From Eubacteriales Family XIII. Incertae Sedis bacterium (GTDB taxonomy: Bacteria > Bacillota > Clostridia > Peptostreptococcales > Anaerovoracaceae), in NCBI GenBank assembly GCA_031254995.1, contig JAIRTJ010000016.1, forward strand, positions 1 through 7,656: 7,656 nt of DNA. Reading direction: 5' to 3'. Below, piece by piece: positions 6,322-7,656 of this stretch. The position numbers were made by a program, and so were the translations under genes. Under the pieces are notes generated by a model. That model had not been told where the DNA came from and did not search any database. It saw only the letters and a list, made by a program, of their open reading frames with translations. The stretch's first letter is position 1. Each line of letters starts with the position of its first letter.

Positions 6322-7656
6322 ATGAAAAGATATGATGATTTTGGGATATATCGGTCGATTCGCCCCAAGAATTTCTATCCGTATTCCGCGTGGGAGATCG
6401 ACAACAGCACGGAGATCAGCGATCACGAAGTTCTCATCGACGTGAAGTTGCTCAATATCGACATGACGTGTTTCGTCCAATTCATGGAAGCGGCTTACGG
6501 AGACAAGGACGAGATGGCGAAAAACATCCTGCGAATCGTAAACGAACGCGGGAAATTGCACAACAGCGTCACGGGGACGGGCGGCACGCTGTTCGGGCGC
6601 GTGGAGAAGATCGGGGCCGCGTACGGCAACAGATACGGAATCGCGGTCGACGATGAGATCAGTTCCCTAAGTTCCCTTACCGGCATCCCGTTGCGAATAG
6701 ACGAGATCACGAACATCGACACGACGATGGCTCAGGTGGAGGTGCGCGGCAAAGCCGTGCTCTTCGAAAACAGTCCGGCGCTGAAAAAGATCGACGGACT
6801 CTCCGACAAGGTGCAACTTTCCGCAGTGGAAGTCGCCGGCGAATCGGCGGAGACGTACAGATTGGTCAAGCCGAACGATCGCGTCGTGATACTCGGGGCG
6901 ACGGGGAAGATGGGCGTTTTCTGCGCGTTGGCGGCCAAGAAAAAACTGGCGGGAACGGGAAAACTCATCGGTTGCGCGGATACGGGCGCGACCTCGCGGG
7001 ACGCCGCGATAGAAGAGCTCTACGATGAATTGCACGCGTTTGAGGCGAACGACGTAAAGGCTCTTCGCGAACAACTGGCTCCGATGGACAGTTGCGATGT
7101 CGTCATAAACTGTTCCGAGCGACCCCTTACGGAGCCGGGTTGCGTCATGCTGGCGAAGCCCGGAGGCGTTATCTTCTTCGCGGGTTGGGGCGGCAACAGC
7201 AAGACGGCCGGTTTGGCGGCGGAGACCTTGGGCAAGGATATCGCCATGTATTATTATCGCGGTTACGTCGACGGCCTGAAGGATTTTTTCCTGAAACTCG
7301 TCGCTGAGAACGATACGGAAACATTGCTTTCTCACGGTTTGGAGCACGATTTTCGCTATCCGTGGATGCAGATATTGGATACGCGAAAACGGCTCGTCAC
7401 TATTTCCGACGGTATTTTGGAGGACTCGAAGGACTATGTGTTTGAGAGCCCGAAATCCCAAGAACTCCTTTCCACCCTGCTGAAGGTCGCGAAATTCGAC
7501 TGCAATGTGCTGATCACCGGCGAAACCGGCGTGGGTAAGGGAATCGCCGCGGAGATCATACACAGAAGAAGCAATCGCAAGAACGGAAATTTCGTCAAGA
7601 TCAATTGCGCGTCCATACCCGAGCAACTTTTGGAATCCGAGCTGTTCGGATACGAG
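6322..7656 (+). CDS. Sigma-54-dependent transcriptional activator with an N-terminal 3,5-diaminohexanoate dehydrogenase (KDD)-like sensor domain (3' truncated)
   Basis: The frame stays open for 445 codons from ATG 6322 to the window edge. Residues from about 7 to 330 resemble L-erythro-3,5-diaminohexanoate dehydrogenase, an enzyme of anaerobic lysine fermentation. Recognised segments are 'VNERGKLHNSVTGTGG' (73-88) continuing to 'FGRVEKIG', 'GIPLRIDEITNI' (121-132), 'VEVRGKAVLFEN' (139-150), a Rossmann motif 'VVILGATGKMG' (188-198, GxxGxxG), 'DVVINC' (259-264), and 'AAETLGKDIAMYYYRGY' (299-315). After a linker, residues from about 371 begin the AAA+ sigma-54-interaction domain: 'YVFESPKSQELL', Walker A 'ITGETGVGKG' (398-407), and 'KINCASIPEQLLESELFGYE' (426-445). 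The GAFTGA loop, Walker B and any C-terminal HTH lie beyond the window. The start is chosen because homology begins near residue 7 and no other start fits. There is no Shine-Dalgarno sequence. The inferred role is a ligand- or cofactor-sensing activator of the upstream operon. The ligand is unknown, and residual dehydrogenase activity cannot be excluded. Confidence 0.88.
   Translation, partial: MKRYDDFGIYRSIRPKNFYPYSAWEIDNSTEISDHEVLIDVKLLNIDMTCFVQFMEAAYGDKDEMAKNILRIVNERGKLHNSVTGTGGTLFGRVEKIGAAYGNRYGIAVDDEISSLSSLTGIPLRIDEITNIDTTMAQVEVRGKAVLFENSPALKKIDGLSDKVQLSAVEVAGESAETYRLVKPNDRVVILGATGKMGVFCALAAKKKLAGTGKLIGCADTGATSRDAAIEELYDELHAFEANDVKALREQLAPMDSCDVVINCSERPLTEPGCVMLAKPGGVIFFAGWGGNSKTAGLAAETLGKDIAMYYYRGYVDGLKDFFLKLVAENDTETLLSHGLEHDFRYPWMQILDTRKRLVTISDGILEDSKDYVFESPKSQELLSTLLKVAKFDCNVLITGETGVGKGIAAEIIHRRSNRKNGNFVKINCASIPEQLLESELFGYE

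Noticed and set aside
6314..6325. Three-codon reading frame (ATG AGA TTA TGA) whose stop overlaps the regulator start
   Set aside because: It overlaps the -10 box and would lie upstream of the predicted transcript start. Probably chance in an AT-rich promoter.

Overview
The window looks like an accessory metabolic locus of an anaerobic, amino-acid-using bacterium with a mid-50s GC content (estimated by eye). A DMSO-reductase-type molybdoenzyme, an M20 amidohydrolase, and a sigma-54 activator whose sensor resembles a lysine-fermentation enzyme together suggest a Synergistota- or Clostridia-like host. That placement is inference, because the window contains no phylogenetic marker. All genes lie on the + strand and are tightly packed. 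I see no RNA genes, mobile elements or CRISPR, and no gene-free stretch longer than 100 bases.

Layout: (1) bases 1-389, the C-terminal SIS domain of an RpiR-type regulator, cut by the window edge. (2) bases 390-488, the only sizeable intergenic region. It holds a candidate sigma-54 (-24/-12) promoter, two related short palindromes about three helical turns apart, and a strong ribosome binding site. (3) bases 489-6290, four genes with touching or overlapping ends, almost certainly one operon: an M20D amidohydrolase, a DmsB-like protein with ligands for four [4Fe-4S] clusters, an FAD/NAD(P) pyridine-nucleotide oxidoreductase, and a 975-residue protein joining a TorD/DmsD-type chaperone domain to a DmsA-type molybdopterin catalytic subunit. 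(4) bases 6287-6315, a good sigma-70 promoter that overlaps the operon's last stop codon. (5) bases 6322 to the window end, a protein joining a 3,5-diaminohexanoate dehydrogenase (KDD)-like Rossmann domain to the AAA+ domain of a sigma-54-dependent activator, cut by the window edge before the GAFTGA loop.

Working model (inference): the KDD-like activator senses an amino-acid-derived ligand or nicotinamide cofactor state and drives sigma-54 transcription of the operon from the promoter near base 400. The SIS-domain regulator may add control through the leader palindromes. The operon would encode a soluble cytoplasmic reductase: NAD(P)H to FAD protein, to the iron-sulfur subunit, to a bis-MGD Mo centre that carries its own maturation chaperone. 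No Tat signal and no DmsC-type membrane anchor are present. The amidohydrolase probably prepares or processes the substrate, which cannot be named from sequence. The two unusual domain fusions and the proposed control circuit are the most novel content.
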